Part shown: positions 1 through 7,497 of the stretch, piece by piece | How positions within the stretch are numbered: position 1 is the first letter of the stretch | How the letters are laid out: each line of letters starts with the position of its first letter | From: a bacterium | GTDB taxonomy: Bacteria > Patescibacteriota > UBA1384 > XYA2-FULL-43-10 > 1-14-0-10-43-13 | Assembly: GCA_030649445.1 (NCBI GenBank) | Contig: JAUSKR010000014.1 | Span: 1 to 14,943 of the forward strand | Length of the DNA: 14,943 nucleotides | Reading direction: 5' to 3' | Notes under the pieces: generated by a model | Told to the model about the DNA's origin: nothing | The model's input: only the letters and a program-made list of their open reading frames with translations | Databases searched by the model: none | Made by a program: the position numbers and the translations under genes

Positions 1-125
1 ATTACCTCATCCTCTCCCGTGATTTAAGATATCTTACAGCGGCAGAGTATTCAAAATATTTTGATTTAGCAGAAGAAGTTAGTAAGACTCTAAGCGGATG
101 GAAAAATTCACAAAATAAATATTAA
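1..125 (+). CDS. Four-helix-bundle protein (23S rRNA-intervening-sequence type), C-terminal fragment
   Basis: The frame starting at base 3 is open from the window edge to a TAA at 123-125 and encodes about 40 residues. They contain RDLRYLTAAEYSKYFDLAEE followed by VSKTLSGW. This resembles the last helix of the small four-helix-bundle family found as 23S rRNA-intervening-sequence proteins (typically R-x-x-G-Y-L-x-x-x-E-Y-x-x-L-x-x-x-x-E-E-x-x-x-x-L-x-G). The family is about 120 residues long, so most of the gene lies left of the window. Its role is not established. pyrG starts 54 bases after the stop, so co-transcription is possible. The call rests on a short C-terminal pattern only. Confidence 0.65.
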   Translation, partial: YLILSRDLRYLTAAEYSKYFDLAEEVSKTLSGWKNSQNKY

Positions 126-127
126 TA

Positions 128-171
128 CTGATCAGCTGATAGGCTGAAAGGCTTACGGGCTGACAAGCTGG
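128..171. repeat. GCTGAT/GCTGAC-type interspersed repeat before pyrG
   Basis: The stretch is built from repeated AGCTGAT, GGCTGAAAGGCTT and GGGCTGAC words. A similar block lies at 8312-8353, between the DUF3006 gene and hppA. It fills most of the gap upstream of pyrG and stops just before the pyrG ribosome binding site (GGAG at about 170-173). It looks like a dispersed low-complexity repeat rather than an operator. Confidence 0.5.
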
Positions 172-179
172 AGAAACAA

Positions 180-1835
180 ATGTCAAAAAAGTACATTTTC
201 GTCGTGGGTGGGGTGATGTCCTCGGTCGGTAAAGGCGTGGCAACAGCGTCGATCGGCACAATTTTGAAATCAAAGGGATTTCACGTTACCGCTCTCAAGG
301 CCGATCCTTACATCAACATTGATGCCGGCACGATGAATCCGACCGAGCACGGTGAAGTCTTTGTCACCAAGGACGGCGATGAATGCGATCAGGATATGGG
401 CAATTATGAACGGTTTATCGGCGAAGACCTGACAAAAATGAACTATATGACGACCGGCCGGATTTATCAGACGGTCATTGAAAAAGAGCGCAATCTCGAA
501 TATGGCGGCAAATGCGTCGAGGTTGTCCCCCACATACCTGAAGAAATTATCCGCCGGATCAACGCTGCAGTCAAAAAAACCAAAGCTGAGATTGCCATCA
601 TTGAAATCGGCGGCACCGTTGGTGAATACCAAAACCTGATCTTCCTCGAAGCAGCTCGGATGATGCACCGCAAAAATCCTCGCGACGTTACCTTTGTTCT
701 CGTTTCATATTTACCTATTCCCTCCAAAGTTGGTGAGATGAAGACGAAATTAACCCAGACAGCAACTAGGGAATTGAACTCCTGCGGCATCCAGCCCGAC
801 TTTATCCTTTGCCGTGCTGAGCATCCGATCGATGACAAGCGGCGGGAAAAATTGGCGACTTTCTGCAGTATCGAGCCGGAAAACGCCATCAGCGCCCCGG
901 ATGTTGACTGTATTTATGACATTCCGGTCAATTTTGAAAAAGAAGAATTCGGCAATAAAATTTTGAAACAATTGCACTTGAAACCGAGAAAAAAAGATCT
1001 GGTTGAGTGGCGTAAATTTCTTGGAACTGTCTGTGATGCCAAAAAAGAGCTCAAAATCGGTATTGTCGGCAAATATTTCGAGACCGGCAGTTACGTTTTA
1101 TCAGACTCATACATCTCTGTCATTGAATCGGTCAAAATTGCTCCCTGTACACAGGGATATTGCCCGAAAATGGTCTGGCTCTCATCTAATGAATACGAGA
1201 CAAATCCGGACAAGTTAAATGAGCTCAAAGAGTTAGATGGCGTTATCGTCCCGGGCGGTTTTGGCTCCCGTGGTGTCGAAGGTAAGATTGCCGTGGCACA
1301 ATATTGCCGGGAAAATAAAATCCCCTACTTTGGCCTTTGTTACGGCATGCAAATTGCCACGATTGAATTTGCCAGAAATGTTTGTAAATTAAAAGGTGCA
1401 CACACTGAGGAAATTGACCCAGAAACGCCATATCCGGTTATCCACATCATGCCGGAGCAAAAGTCAAAACTGCGCCATAAGGATTACGGCGGCTCGATGC
1501 GCTTGGGCGAATACGCTTGTAAATTGCAAAAGGGCACAGTTGCTGACAGCGCATATCATAAATATGAATTCCCGGTTTCGACCGACAATATTATCATGGA
1601 GCGCCACCGCCACCGCTACGAGGTCAACAATGATTACCGGGCTCAACTCGAAAGTTGCGGCCTCGTTGTCGCCGGTGTCAATCCGGACCGTAATCTAGTT
1701 GAAATAATTGAGATCAAAGATCATCCCTTTATGGTCGGAACCCAGTTCCACCCCGAATTCGATTCCCGCCCCCTCCGCCCTCAGCCTCTCTTCATGGCCT
1801 TCATCAAGGCAGCAGGTGAGAAAAGTTCAAAGTAA
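180..1835 (+). CDS. pyrG: CTP synthase
   Basis: PyrG converts UTP to CTP using ATP and ammonia from glutamine; it is cytosolic and is the last step of de novo pyrimidine nucleotide synthesis. The 551 residues are slightly longer than the usual 535-545. The N-terminal synthetase domain has the P-loop GGVMSSVGKG (residues 10-19, Lys18), KADPYINIDAGTMNP, and GGTVGEYQ at 144-151. The C-terminal class I glutaminase domain has GLCYGMQ with nucleophile Cys387, and FHPEFDSRP with His524 and Glu526 completing the triad. Two signatures differ from the common bacterial form: GGTVGEYQ replaces GGTVGD(I/Y)E, and GLCYGM replaces GLCLGM. The ATG follows GGAG by about seven bases. The gene is complete with all catalytic residues, so it should be active. 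A small hairpin (1853-1869) follows the stop, without a clear T-tract. Confidence 0.97.
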   Translation: MSKKYIFVVGGVMSSVGKGVATASIGTILKSKGFHVTALKADPYINIDAGTMNPTEHGEVFVTKDGDECDQDMGNYERFIGEDLTKMNYMTTGRIYQTVIEKERNLEYGGKCVEVVPHIPEEIIRRINAAVKKTKAEIAIIEIGGTVGEYQNLIFLEAARMMHRKNPRDVTFVLVSYLPIPSKVGEMKTKLTQTATRELNSCGIQPDFILCRAEHPIDDKRREKLATFCSIEPENAISAPDVDCIYDIPVNFEKEEFGNKILKQLHLKPRKKDLVEWRKFLGTVCDAKKELKIGIVGKYFETGSYVLSDSYISVIESVKIAPCTQGYCPKMVWLSSNEYETNPDKLNELKELDGVIVPGGFGSRGVEGKIAVAQYCRENKIPYFGLCYGMQIATIEFARNVCKLKGAHTEEIDPETPYPVIHIMPEQKSKLRHKDYGGSMRLGEYACKLQKGTVADSAYHKYEFPVSTDNIIMERHRHRYEVNNDYRAQLESCGLVVAGVNPDRNLVEIIEIKDHPFMVGTQFHPEFDSRPLRPQPLFMAFIKAAGEKSSK

Positions 1836-1852
1836 AAAGTTAACCCCACTAC

Positions 1853-1869
1853 GTCTGCCTCGGGCGGAC
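1853..1869. other. Small hairpin downstream of pyrG
   Basis: GTCTGCC and GGCGGAC (one T-G pair) flank a TCG loop 17 bases after the pyrG stop. No T-tract follows, so it is a weak terminator candidate. It may instead be one of the short GC-rich palindromes scattered in this genome, like TCCGCC-agat-GGCGGA at 5392-5407. The rest of 1836-1926 is AT-rich with no gene. Confidence 0.4.
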
Positions 1870-1926
1870 TACACGGGACAAGAAGTTAAAAGTTGAGGAT
1901 TAAACAATATCTCAATATTATTTTTT

Positions 1927-2013
1927 GTCATTCTGAGCGTAAGAGAAGAATCTCTCTATTGTCGTTATTTCAGCGATATTGATTTGGAGATCCTTCACTT
2001 CGTTCAGGATGAC
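1927..2013. repeat. GTCATTCTGA...TCAGGATGAC interspersed palindromic repeat, long form
   Basis: GTCATTCTGA at 1927-1936 pairs with TCAGGATGAC at 2004-2013 (10 pairs, one T-G). The interior also has GAAGAATCTC facing GAGATCCTTC. A run of six T precedes it. A shorter copy with the same ends lies at 8013-8067. This copy carries about 30 extra bases in its centre. Repeats of this type are widely dispersed in several bacterial groups and lie in transcribed 3' regions; here it sits between convergent genes and could slow or end transcription. Confidence 0.75.
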
Positions 2014-2040
2014 AATGCTTCGGTTTTGAAATCCAACTAA

Positions 2041-2101
2041 CGCAGAAGTCCCACCTCGGTGGGCGGCAAGGTGGAACCTCTGCGTGCCTGATGAGATGGG
2101 A
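2041..2101. other. Structured noncoding segment with competing hairpins
   Basis: CGCAGA (2041-2046) pairs with TCTGCG (2079-2084). Inside, CCACCT (2051-2056) can pair with AGGTGG (2069-2074). CCCAC (2050-2054) can instead pair with GTGGG (2059-2063), and TCCCACCTC (2049-2057) can also pair with GAGATGGGA (2093-2101) with one mismatch. It lies 18 bases past the stop of the minus-strand 166-aa gene and so could be its 3' end structure, though no T-tract follows on that strand. On the plus strand AAGGTGGAACC (2068-2078) resembles a T-box core, but no plus-strand gene follows. Confidence 0.45.
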
Positions 2102-2118
2102 CCGGGATGTTTGAGCGG

Positions 2119-2619
2119 TTATTTCAGCCGCCAATCGCACTCGGCGCGGATCGCTCCTTCCACCACACTGGGATGGTGCGCAAACGGCCACTTGCCGTCC
2201 TCGAAGTACTGGTTGACCAGCACCTTGGCGATCTCGGCGCCGAGCCCAGGGAAGAACCGTTCGGCCTCGCTGGCCAGAGTCTGCTCGGTCACACGATGAT
2301 ATCCAGGAAGATCGACGTAATCCCGCCAGAACGGTCGGCCGATGATCGAGGTCAAGGGCGGCAGGTACTCGACTGCGATCTCGCCAAGGAAGGTACTGCT
2401 GATACCATCCCAGAGCCGCCCATTATCCGGCGGCATTTCGCGGCTACTGATACGCGCGCCGATGAAGGCGGCGACCAATAGAATGATCCGCCGGTAGTGG
2501 CTCTGCTGTTTGATGTCTCCTTCGGCTGGCGGCAGAACGCTTTCGAAAAGCGTCTTCCAGAGCTCGGGATAATTCCGTTGAAGAAATCCCGTCCAAACCG
2601 TGACGTAGCCGTTTTTCAA
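2119..2619 (-). CDS. Unrecognised 166-aa soluble protein, GC-rich gene
   Basis: I do not recognise this family. The 166 residues look like a genuine folded protein: many aromatic residues, predicted mostly helical, no signal peptide or clear membrane segment. They begin KNGYVTVWTGFLQRNYPELW, and later parts include GRPFWRDYVDLPGYHR and NQYFEDGKWPFAHH. I chose the TTG at 2617-2619 because AGGAG lies seven bases upstream and a TTGACA-N17-TATATC promoter lies just before it. A longer ATG start at 2688 would put the start upstream of the promoter's own -35 box. Coding sequence is clearly richer in G+C than the AT-rich promoter and the neighbouring ATPase, suggesting transfer. The gene is monocistronic, convergent with pyrG, and 18 bases from a hairpin segment. 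A plus-strand frame across the same DNA lacks comparable signals. Confidence 0.75.
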   Translation of the reverse strand: MKNGYVTVWTGFLQRNYPELWKTLFESVLPPAEGDIKQQSHYRRIILLVAAFIGARISSREMPPDNGRLWDGISSTFLGEIAVEYLPPLTSIIGRPFWRDYVDLPGYHRVTEQTLASEAERFFPGLGAEIAKVLVNQYFEDGKWPFAHHPSVVEGAIRAECDWRLK

Positions 2620-2656
2620 CCCTAATCTCCTCTTTGGTCGGATTGCGGTCATTTGA

Positions 2657-2685
2657 GATATACACCCTGCAAAAATTAATGTCAA
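2657..2685 (-). promoter_or_regulatory. Sigma70-type promoter for the 166-aa gene
   Basis: On the minus strand TTGACA (2685-2680) is followed by a 17-base AT-rich spacer and TATATC (2662-2657). Transcription would start near 2650, leaving a leader of about 30 bases before the TTG start at 2619. The -35 box lies only about 35 bases downstream of the ATPase stop codon, so the gene has its own transcription unit. Confidence 0.7.
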
Positions 2686-2719
2686 CACTCAGAGACGAAA
2701 AATCACCAAGCAAATTGTA

Positions 2720-5275
2720 CTAAAGCTCTTCCCTCTTGGCGAGGAATTCTTTGATTAGTTCGGCGACAAGGAATGAGAAGATGGCGAAAATTACGACTGT
2801 CAGCGTTTCGTTCGCCGTTAAGCTGACGATACCAAAGATCTTGGCCAACGGAGCACTGAAAAGCAAAAGCTGAATCAAAATCGTCAGAACCGCGCTGACG
2901 AGCAGGTATTTATTTTCAAAAAATCCTCTGAAATTGCGCCAGATCGGCTGACGGTTGCGGATCGAAAAGGCGTAGCCAATCTCGAGCAAAACGATAAAGA
3001 CAAAGACGAGCGTCCTCGCCTTACTGACCGAAAAATTCAAGCCCCAAAGATAAAGCCCCAAGCTGAGAATAAACGAAACGAGGGTTAGATACAGGGCGTA
3101 TTTGATCGAGCTTTTGAGCGAACTGGCATTGACCGGCCGTGGTTTTTGCAGGAGAACCCGCCGGCTTGGCTTTTCGAAGGCCAGCGTGATGGCGGAAAAA
3201 TTTTCGGTGATCATATTGATCCAAAGTAATTGAAGAGCCAGTAGTGGCACCGGCAGGGAGAAAATGACGGCGGCAATGATCAGGACAACTTCGTTGAAAT
3301 TGCCAGAGATAAGCAGAGTGATGACATTGCGGATATTGTCCTGAATCGTTCGGCCGTATTCGACAGCAGAGACGATCGTGCCATAATGGTCGTCGGCCAG
3401 GACAATGTCGGAGGCATCCTTGGCCACATCAGTGCCACGCTTGCCCATGCTGATGCCAACATCGGCCTCTTTCAACGCCGGCGCGTCGTTCGTGCCGTCC
3501 CCGGTCATGGCAACGCAATAACCACCCTCTTGCAGGGCTTTGACAATGTCTATTTTGTCCACTGGTGTGACCCGGGCAAATATTTTGACCGATTTCAACG
3601 CCTCGGTCAGTTCCCCTTTTGTCATCTTTTCGAGCATCTCGCCGGTGATTACTTCTGTATCCGAAACACTAAAACCAATTTCAGCGGCGAGCGACTTGGC
3701 CGTTTCAGGATGGTCGCCGGTGATCATAATCGGCCTGATGCCGGCAGAAATAGTCTTTGAAATTGCTTCTTTTACTCCGAGCGAAGGTTCGTCAGAAAAA
3801 GCAAAAAAACCCCGAAACGTTAGGCCGTGGAGAGCGCTCGTCTGGCCGGAACCGAGACGTTTTTCAGCCAGAGCCACAACTTTGTGGCCAGACCGGCTAA
3901 TTAAAATTGCTTGATCGAGAATTTTTTGGCGGTTTGTGACTGAAATATCGCAGAAATCGAGAATTTTTTCGGCCGAACCTTTGGCTATTAAATATTTTCC
4001 GCTTTTATTACTAATAGTAACAGCCATAAATTTCTTTTCAGAGCTAAACGGCACTTCGGCAATTTTTTCATAATTTGATTTTAGCTGGTCAGTTCTTTTC
4101 ACTTTTGCCAGAGACGAAGCAATCGCCCGGTCGACTGAGTCGTTTGATTTGTGATCAGAACAAAAAAAACCTCTCGTCAAAAATTCAGCTGTCTCCCCCG
4201 ATTGAGAACTTAATTTCTGTTCGGTAAAATTAGATTTTCCGTATAAAAATACTTTGGACAGATAGAGCGCATTCTTCGTCAGCGTGCCGGTCTTATCAGT
4301 GGCGATAATATTGACAGAACCGAGCGTTTCGACGACAGCCAGCCGCCGGACGATGGCCTTTTTACGAGCCATCCTCGAAACTCCAACAGACAGCGCCAGA
4401 GTGATGGCCGTCGGCAGACTTTCCGGCACCATTCCGATCAGCAGGGCAATAGTAAAGGTTAATAGTTCCCATGTGGAAAGATGCTGATAATAGCCCAAGC
4501 CAAAAACAACCGCCGCCAAAATCAGGGCGATCATCCCCAAAACCTTACTTAAATAAATAACTTCTTTCTCAAGATGAGTTTTTTCTTCTGCTGTTTCGAT
4601 CAATCCGGCGATCTTGCCAAATTCCGTCAGATCAGCGACCGCCACGACCACTCCTTTGCCATGACCGGCAACGATCAGAGTGCCGGCGTAGGCCATATTT
4701 TTGCGGTCAGCCAGTAATGTTTCGATTGAGGTCGGGGTGGTTTTTTTCTCTATTGGCAAGGATTCCCCTGTCAATGATGACTCGTCAATTGCTAGCGACA
4801 GCGATTCAATAATCCGCAAATCGGCCGGGACTTTATTGCCTGCCTGCAATTCGACAATGTCGCCCAGAACAATCTTTTCATTTTCAACATTTTGACTGGC
4901 GCCACTTCGGATAACATTAGTGTTGGCTCTATATGACCGCTCCAAATCCAGAATTGATTTCTCGGCCTTAAACTCCTGCCAGAAGCCGAGGGCGATATTG
5001 ATAATGATAATTAAGAGCAGAACCAGAGCTTGAACCTGACCGGCGGTAAAATAGGAAATAACCCCGGCGATAAAGAGTAGAAGGATAAACAGATTGGAGA
5101 ACTGGCGCAAAAATATTTTGAGCGCTGAAACGTCCTTGCGTCTAGTCAGAGAGTTTGGACCATTTTTTTGCAATAGAAGAACTGCCTTTTCTTCTGTAAG
5201 GCCGATCTCGATATCAGTTTCAAAATGTTTGACAACATCAGAAACAGTCCATTGGTAGTAAGCAAATTCTTTCAA
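2720..5275 (-). CDS. Type II cation-transporting P-type ATPase (Ca2+-ATPase-like)
   Basis: An 851-residue membrane pump that uses ATP to move a cation, most likely Ca2+ export. In order: cation-ATPase N-terminal domain, actuator motif SLTGES, TM4 motif VPESLP (Glu285), phosphorylation motif DKTGTLT (Asp327), hinge MTGDGTNDAPAL, and C-terminal membrane segments. By alignment to SERCA, the ion-site residues are Glu285 (E309), Asn659 and Glu662 in TM5 (N768, E771), Asn687 and Thr690 in TM6 (N796, T799), and a TM8 glutamate in LLEIGYAFS (E908). The TM6 aspartate (D800) is Glu691 here, in MITEN instead of the usual TDG. PESLP replaces PEGLP. The start is TTG at 5275 with a strong AGGGAGG just upstream. 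Na+ or H+ transport cannot be excluded. Confidence 0.92.
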   Translation of the reverse strand: MKEFAYYQWTVSDVVKHFETDIEIGLTEEKAVLLLQKNGPNSLTRRKDVSALKIFLRQFSNLFILLLFIAGVISYFTAGQVQALVLLLIIIINIALGFWQEFKAEKSILDLERSYRANTNVIRSGASQNVENEKIVLGDIVELQAGNKVPADLRIIESLSLAIDESSLTGESLPIEKKTTPTSIETLLADRKNMAYAGTLIVAGHGKGVVVAVADLTEFGKIAGLIETAEEKTHLEKEVIYLSKVLGMIALILAAVVFGLGYYQHLSTWELLTFTIALLIGMVPESLPTAITLALSVGVSRMARKKAIVRRLAVVETLGSVNIIATDKTGTLTKNALYLSKVFLYGKSNFTEQKLSSQSGETAEFLTRGFFCSDHKSNDSVDRAIASSLAKVKRTDQLKSNYEKIAEVPFSSEKKFMAVTISNKSGKYLIAKGSAEKILDFCDISVTNRQKILDQAILISRSGHKVVALAEKRLGSGQTSALHGLTFRGFFAFSDEPSLGVKEAISKTISAGIRPIMITGDHPETAKSLAAEIGFSVSDTEVITGEMLEKMTKGELTEALKSVKIFARVTPVDKIDIVKALQEGGYCVAMTGDGTNDAPALKEADVGISMGKRGTDVAKDASDIVLADDHYGTIVSAVEYGRTIQDNIRNVITLLISGNFNEVVLIIAAVIFSLPVPLLALQLLWINMITENFSAITLAFEKPSRRVLLQKPRPVNASSLKSSIKYALYLTLVSFILSLGLYLWGLNFSVSKARTLVFVFIVLLEIGYAFSIRNRQPIWRNFRGFFENKYLLVSAVLTILIQLLLFSAPLAKIFGIVSLTANETLTVVIFAIFSFLVAELIKEFLAKREEL

Positions 5276-5285
5276 ACCCCCTCCC

Positions 5286-5420
5286 TTAATTTCGAATATC
5301 GAAGCACGAAATTCGAAACAATATCTAAATTCAAATGATCAAAAGTTTTAAACATTATGAATTTTGTTTTTTGAATTTGTTTCGGATTTCGTCCGCCAGA
5401 TGGCGGATCGGATTTCGGAT
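5286..5420. repeat. AT-rich intergenic repeat block with TTTCGGA heptamers
   Basis: The gap between the ATPase and VanW genes holds TTCGAA/AAATTCG words (5290-5317) and an AT-rich centre. It ends with TTTCGGA-type heptamers on both sides of the hairpin TCCGCC-agat-GGCGGA (5392-5407). The heptamer matches the tract inside the GT4 gene (13255-13286) and the block at 7449-7479. The hairpin lies 18 bases after the VanW stop but lacks a T-tract on the minus strand. I see no gene here, and no convincing promoter for the ATPase. Confidence 0.55.
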
Positions 5421-5424
5421 TTTT

Positions 5425-7311
5425 TTATGGTGCTGGACACTGTGTCGGGCAGCTGCCGCCGCAGTCGACGCCGATTTCGTCACCACTTTGGACGCCATCA
5501 GTACATGTCGCTGGGACCGTTACTGGCGGACCGACCAGCCATTGTTCGGCAATGGCGACATAGACAGAATGAAAATTTTTGTCCTGCAAGACTTCGCCGC
5601 TAGTACTTTTGACGGTGTAATGAAAGTCAGCCGTCGCACCCTGATGCGCGTGGCCGGTAAGCTGTCTTTGACCCGGCTGTAATGCCGCGCTGACTGTCTC
5701 GACAGGCGGCGGCGGTTCGACATAATTAGTCACACTCGGAGTCGATTGAATCACACTCCGGCCATCTTTGGTGCCGTAAAAAGTAAAAGTCAGTTTCGTT
5801 CCAGTAATTTGTGACTGAATGAGGATATAGCTACTGTAATTATTGATAAACTTGAAATCCGGTGCCGGGTTGTAAATAGTCGCGTCCATCCCAGCTGGTG
5901 GTTCGTAATAACTGACACGGTATGCATGATTAGTCCGAGCCGTAATTTTCATTCCGGAATTCAATGCCGACCGGAAAAGCGTCGTCGAGACTTGACAGAG
6001 TCCGCCGCCAAATTCCGGAATCGTTTTATTATCTTTAATCACCAGCTCAGGAAGATAACCGGTCGATCCGTCGATTTTACCCAAACGGTCCAGGGTTGAG
6101 AATTCCTCACCCGGTTTCAAGAGGACTCCATTGATCGCACTTGCGCCGATAGTAATATTATGGATGCGATTGCTAGGCGACTTAGCAAAACTTGTCGTCG
6201 CTGTACCGACAATCTCGTTAATGCCATATTGTGAGATCGCATCAGAGGAAACATCAGGCTGTTTGACGGCAATTTTCAAATTAATAATTTTGGAATCGAC
6301 AGCTGTTGTACCATCGTTTATACGAGTGAAGAGAGCGCTTTCAATGTCTTGTCTGGTTTGGGTAGCATCGAGATTTTTACCGACTTGAGACAGTTGAAAA
6401 ACGCTAACTTTGCCGTTAACTGTCGTCAGTTTGGCATCTTTTGGATCGACATTAATACTGGTGGCCAGCGCCGTGATATAAGCGGCGACGCGGTCAGTGT
6501 TCAAGACCAGATTCAAATCATCACCATTTCCTTTTGAAATAATAAAGCCGCCAATTGTGTCTCTGTCAATTGTGAAGCTGGCATTATCGGTTTTTAATGT
6601 TAACTCACCGGCAGTTAAAATTTTATTGGCCTGATCGAGCACCTTGTTGGCATTTTCAGTCGTAATTTGCGGACTATAGTTCTTTAAAGCAAATGAATAA
6701 TCAGCTGTTTTGACATTCGATATTCGGGTTTTGACATTCGCAATGATTTCTCCCTGGTCAATCCTTTTTCCGGCGGTGCGGTCAGTTAAGAGATTAAATT
6801 TGCCATCTTTATAAAAAATCGAGTAATCTTTTTCTGGTTGATCAAGCTCTGTCGCGATGGCGGCTACTTTTTTATTTAGTCCCTCGATGTTTAGAGTCAG
6901 GACCGACGCGTGTTTGTTTTTGCGGAAAATTGCTCGAAACTGTTGACGGAGAGCTTGAAAAGCCCTTTTGTTTCGGCCGACCGCCCAAATCTGATTGACC
7001 GTCTCATCAACATCATAATTCAAACTAATTTCAGCCGGATTGATGGCATAAATTTTACTGGTGTCTAAATTTTTCAAGGTAATTGTTGACTTCTGAAAAT
7101 CTTCGGTAGTCTTTTTGATTAAAGTTGCTAATTCCACCTTAGTTTTTCCATTAAGATTTAGATCGTCCAGATACTGGTTTGGAAAGACCTTGGAGCCATA
7201 AGCAACTGAATAGCCAGCGAATGCTAAAAGTGACAAAACCAACAACACTCCCACCAATAAAATGGTAATTTTGACTTTCTTTTGCTTGAAAAATTGACTT
7301 CTAATTTTCAC
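5425..7311 (-). CDS. VanW-domain, membrane-anchored cell-wall protein
   Basis: A 628-residue extracytoplasmic protein. A basic N-terminus and one hydrophobic segment (about residues 13-37) anchor or export it. Residues about 60-280 fit the peptidoglycan-binding-like repeats that usually precede VanW domains. The VanW domain (about 385-525) shows ASAINGVLLKPGEEFSTLD, the hallmark FGGGLCQVSTTLFRSAL near residue 437, and NHAYRVSYYEPPAGMDATIY. A Pro-rich linker and a beta-rich domain follow (FHSVYVAIAEQWLVGPP). The tail has four cysteines (603, 617, 621, 625) in CTDGVQSGDEIGVDCGGSCP. VanW proteins occur in vancomycin-resistance clusters and many Gram-positive and CPR genomes, but their activity is not settled. 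The start is GTG at 7309-7311 with only a weak ribosome binding site. It is divergent from the gene at 7498. Confidence 0.9.
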   Translation of the reverse strand: MKIRSQFFKQKKVKITILLVGVLLVLSLLAFAGYSVAYGSKVFPNQYLDDLNLNGKTKVELATLIKKTTEDFQKSTITLKNLDTSKIYAINPAEISLNYDVDETVNQIWAVGRNKRAFQALRQQFRAIFRKNKHASVLTLNIEGLNKKVAAIATELDQPEKDYSIFYKDGKFNLLTDRTAGKRIDQGEIIANVKTRISNVKTADYSFALKNYSPQITTENANKVLDQANKILTAGELTLKTDNASFTIDRDTIGGFIISKGNGDDLNLVLNTDRVAAYITALATSINVDPKDAKLTTVNGKVSVFQLSQVGKNLDATQTRQDIESALFTRINDGTTAVDSKIINLKIAVKQPDVSSDAISQYGINEIVGTATTSFAKSPSNRIHNITIGASAINGVLLKPGEEFSTLDRLGKIDGSTGYLPELVIKDNKTIPEFGGGLCQVSTTLFRSALNSGMKITARTNHAYRVSYYEPPAGMDATIYNPAPDFKFINNYSSYILIQSQITGTKLTFTFYGTKDGRSVIQSTPSVTNYVEPPPPVETVSAALQPGQRQLTGHAHQGATADFHYTVKSTSGEVLQDKNFHSVYVAIAEQWLVGPPVTVPATCTDGVQSGDEIGVDCGGSCPTQCPAP

Positions 7312-7350
7312 CTGAATATCAAGCCTGATTTAGTTTTAATTATTGAGATA

Positions 7351-7359
7351 ATTATAGCA
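7351..7359 (-). promoter_or_regulatory. Extended -10 promoter for the VanW gene
   Basis: On the minus strand TGC-TATAAT (7359-7351) is a perfect extended -10 element about 40 bases before the GTG start. The matching -35 region (AGATAA) is poor, as is usual for TGn promoters. Surrounding sequence is strongly AT-rich. Confidence 0.6.
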
Positions 7360-7397
7360 TAACAATTTAATTATTATCTATGGCTTGCTCTGTCGAT

Positions 7398-7426
7398 TTG
7401 ACTTATCTCCTCCAATGAGAAATAAT
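7398..7426 (+). promoter_or_regulatory. Promoter for the Pro/Thr-rich gene
   Basis: TTGACT (7398-7403), a 17-base spacer, then AATAAT (7421-7426). The start would lie about 65 bases before the ATG at 7498. It is back to back with the VanW promoter at 7351-7359, so the two genes share one divergent control region. Confidence 0.55.
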
Positions 7427-7448
7427 TAGAGAAATGTTTTTTTATTAG

Positions 7449-7479
7449 TTTCGGATTTCGAAATTCGAATTTCGGATTT
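7449..7479. repeat. TTTCGGA heptamer block in the leader of the Pro/Thr-rich gene
   Basis: Two TTTCGGA words flank TTTCGAAATTCGAA, giving an imperfect palindrome, and end about 18 bases before the ATG at 7498. It lies between the promoter and the ribosome binding site (GGAGG at 7490-7494), so it would be part of the transcript leader. The same heptamer occurs at 5381-5420 and in the GT4 gene. Confidence 0.6.
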
Positions 7480-7497
7480 AATTAACATGGAGGTAGT

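Noticed and set aside
2107..2481. Plus-strand open frame of 124 codons opposite the 166-aa gene
   Set aside because: No promoter or good ribosome site, and the composition looks like the shadow of a GC-rich gene; the minus strand has promoter, ribosome site and a protein-like sequence.
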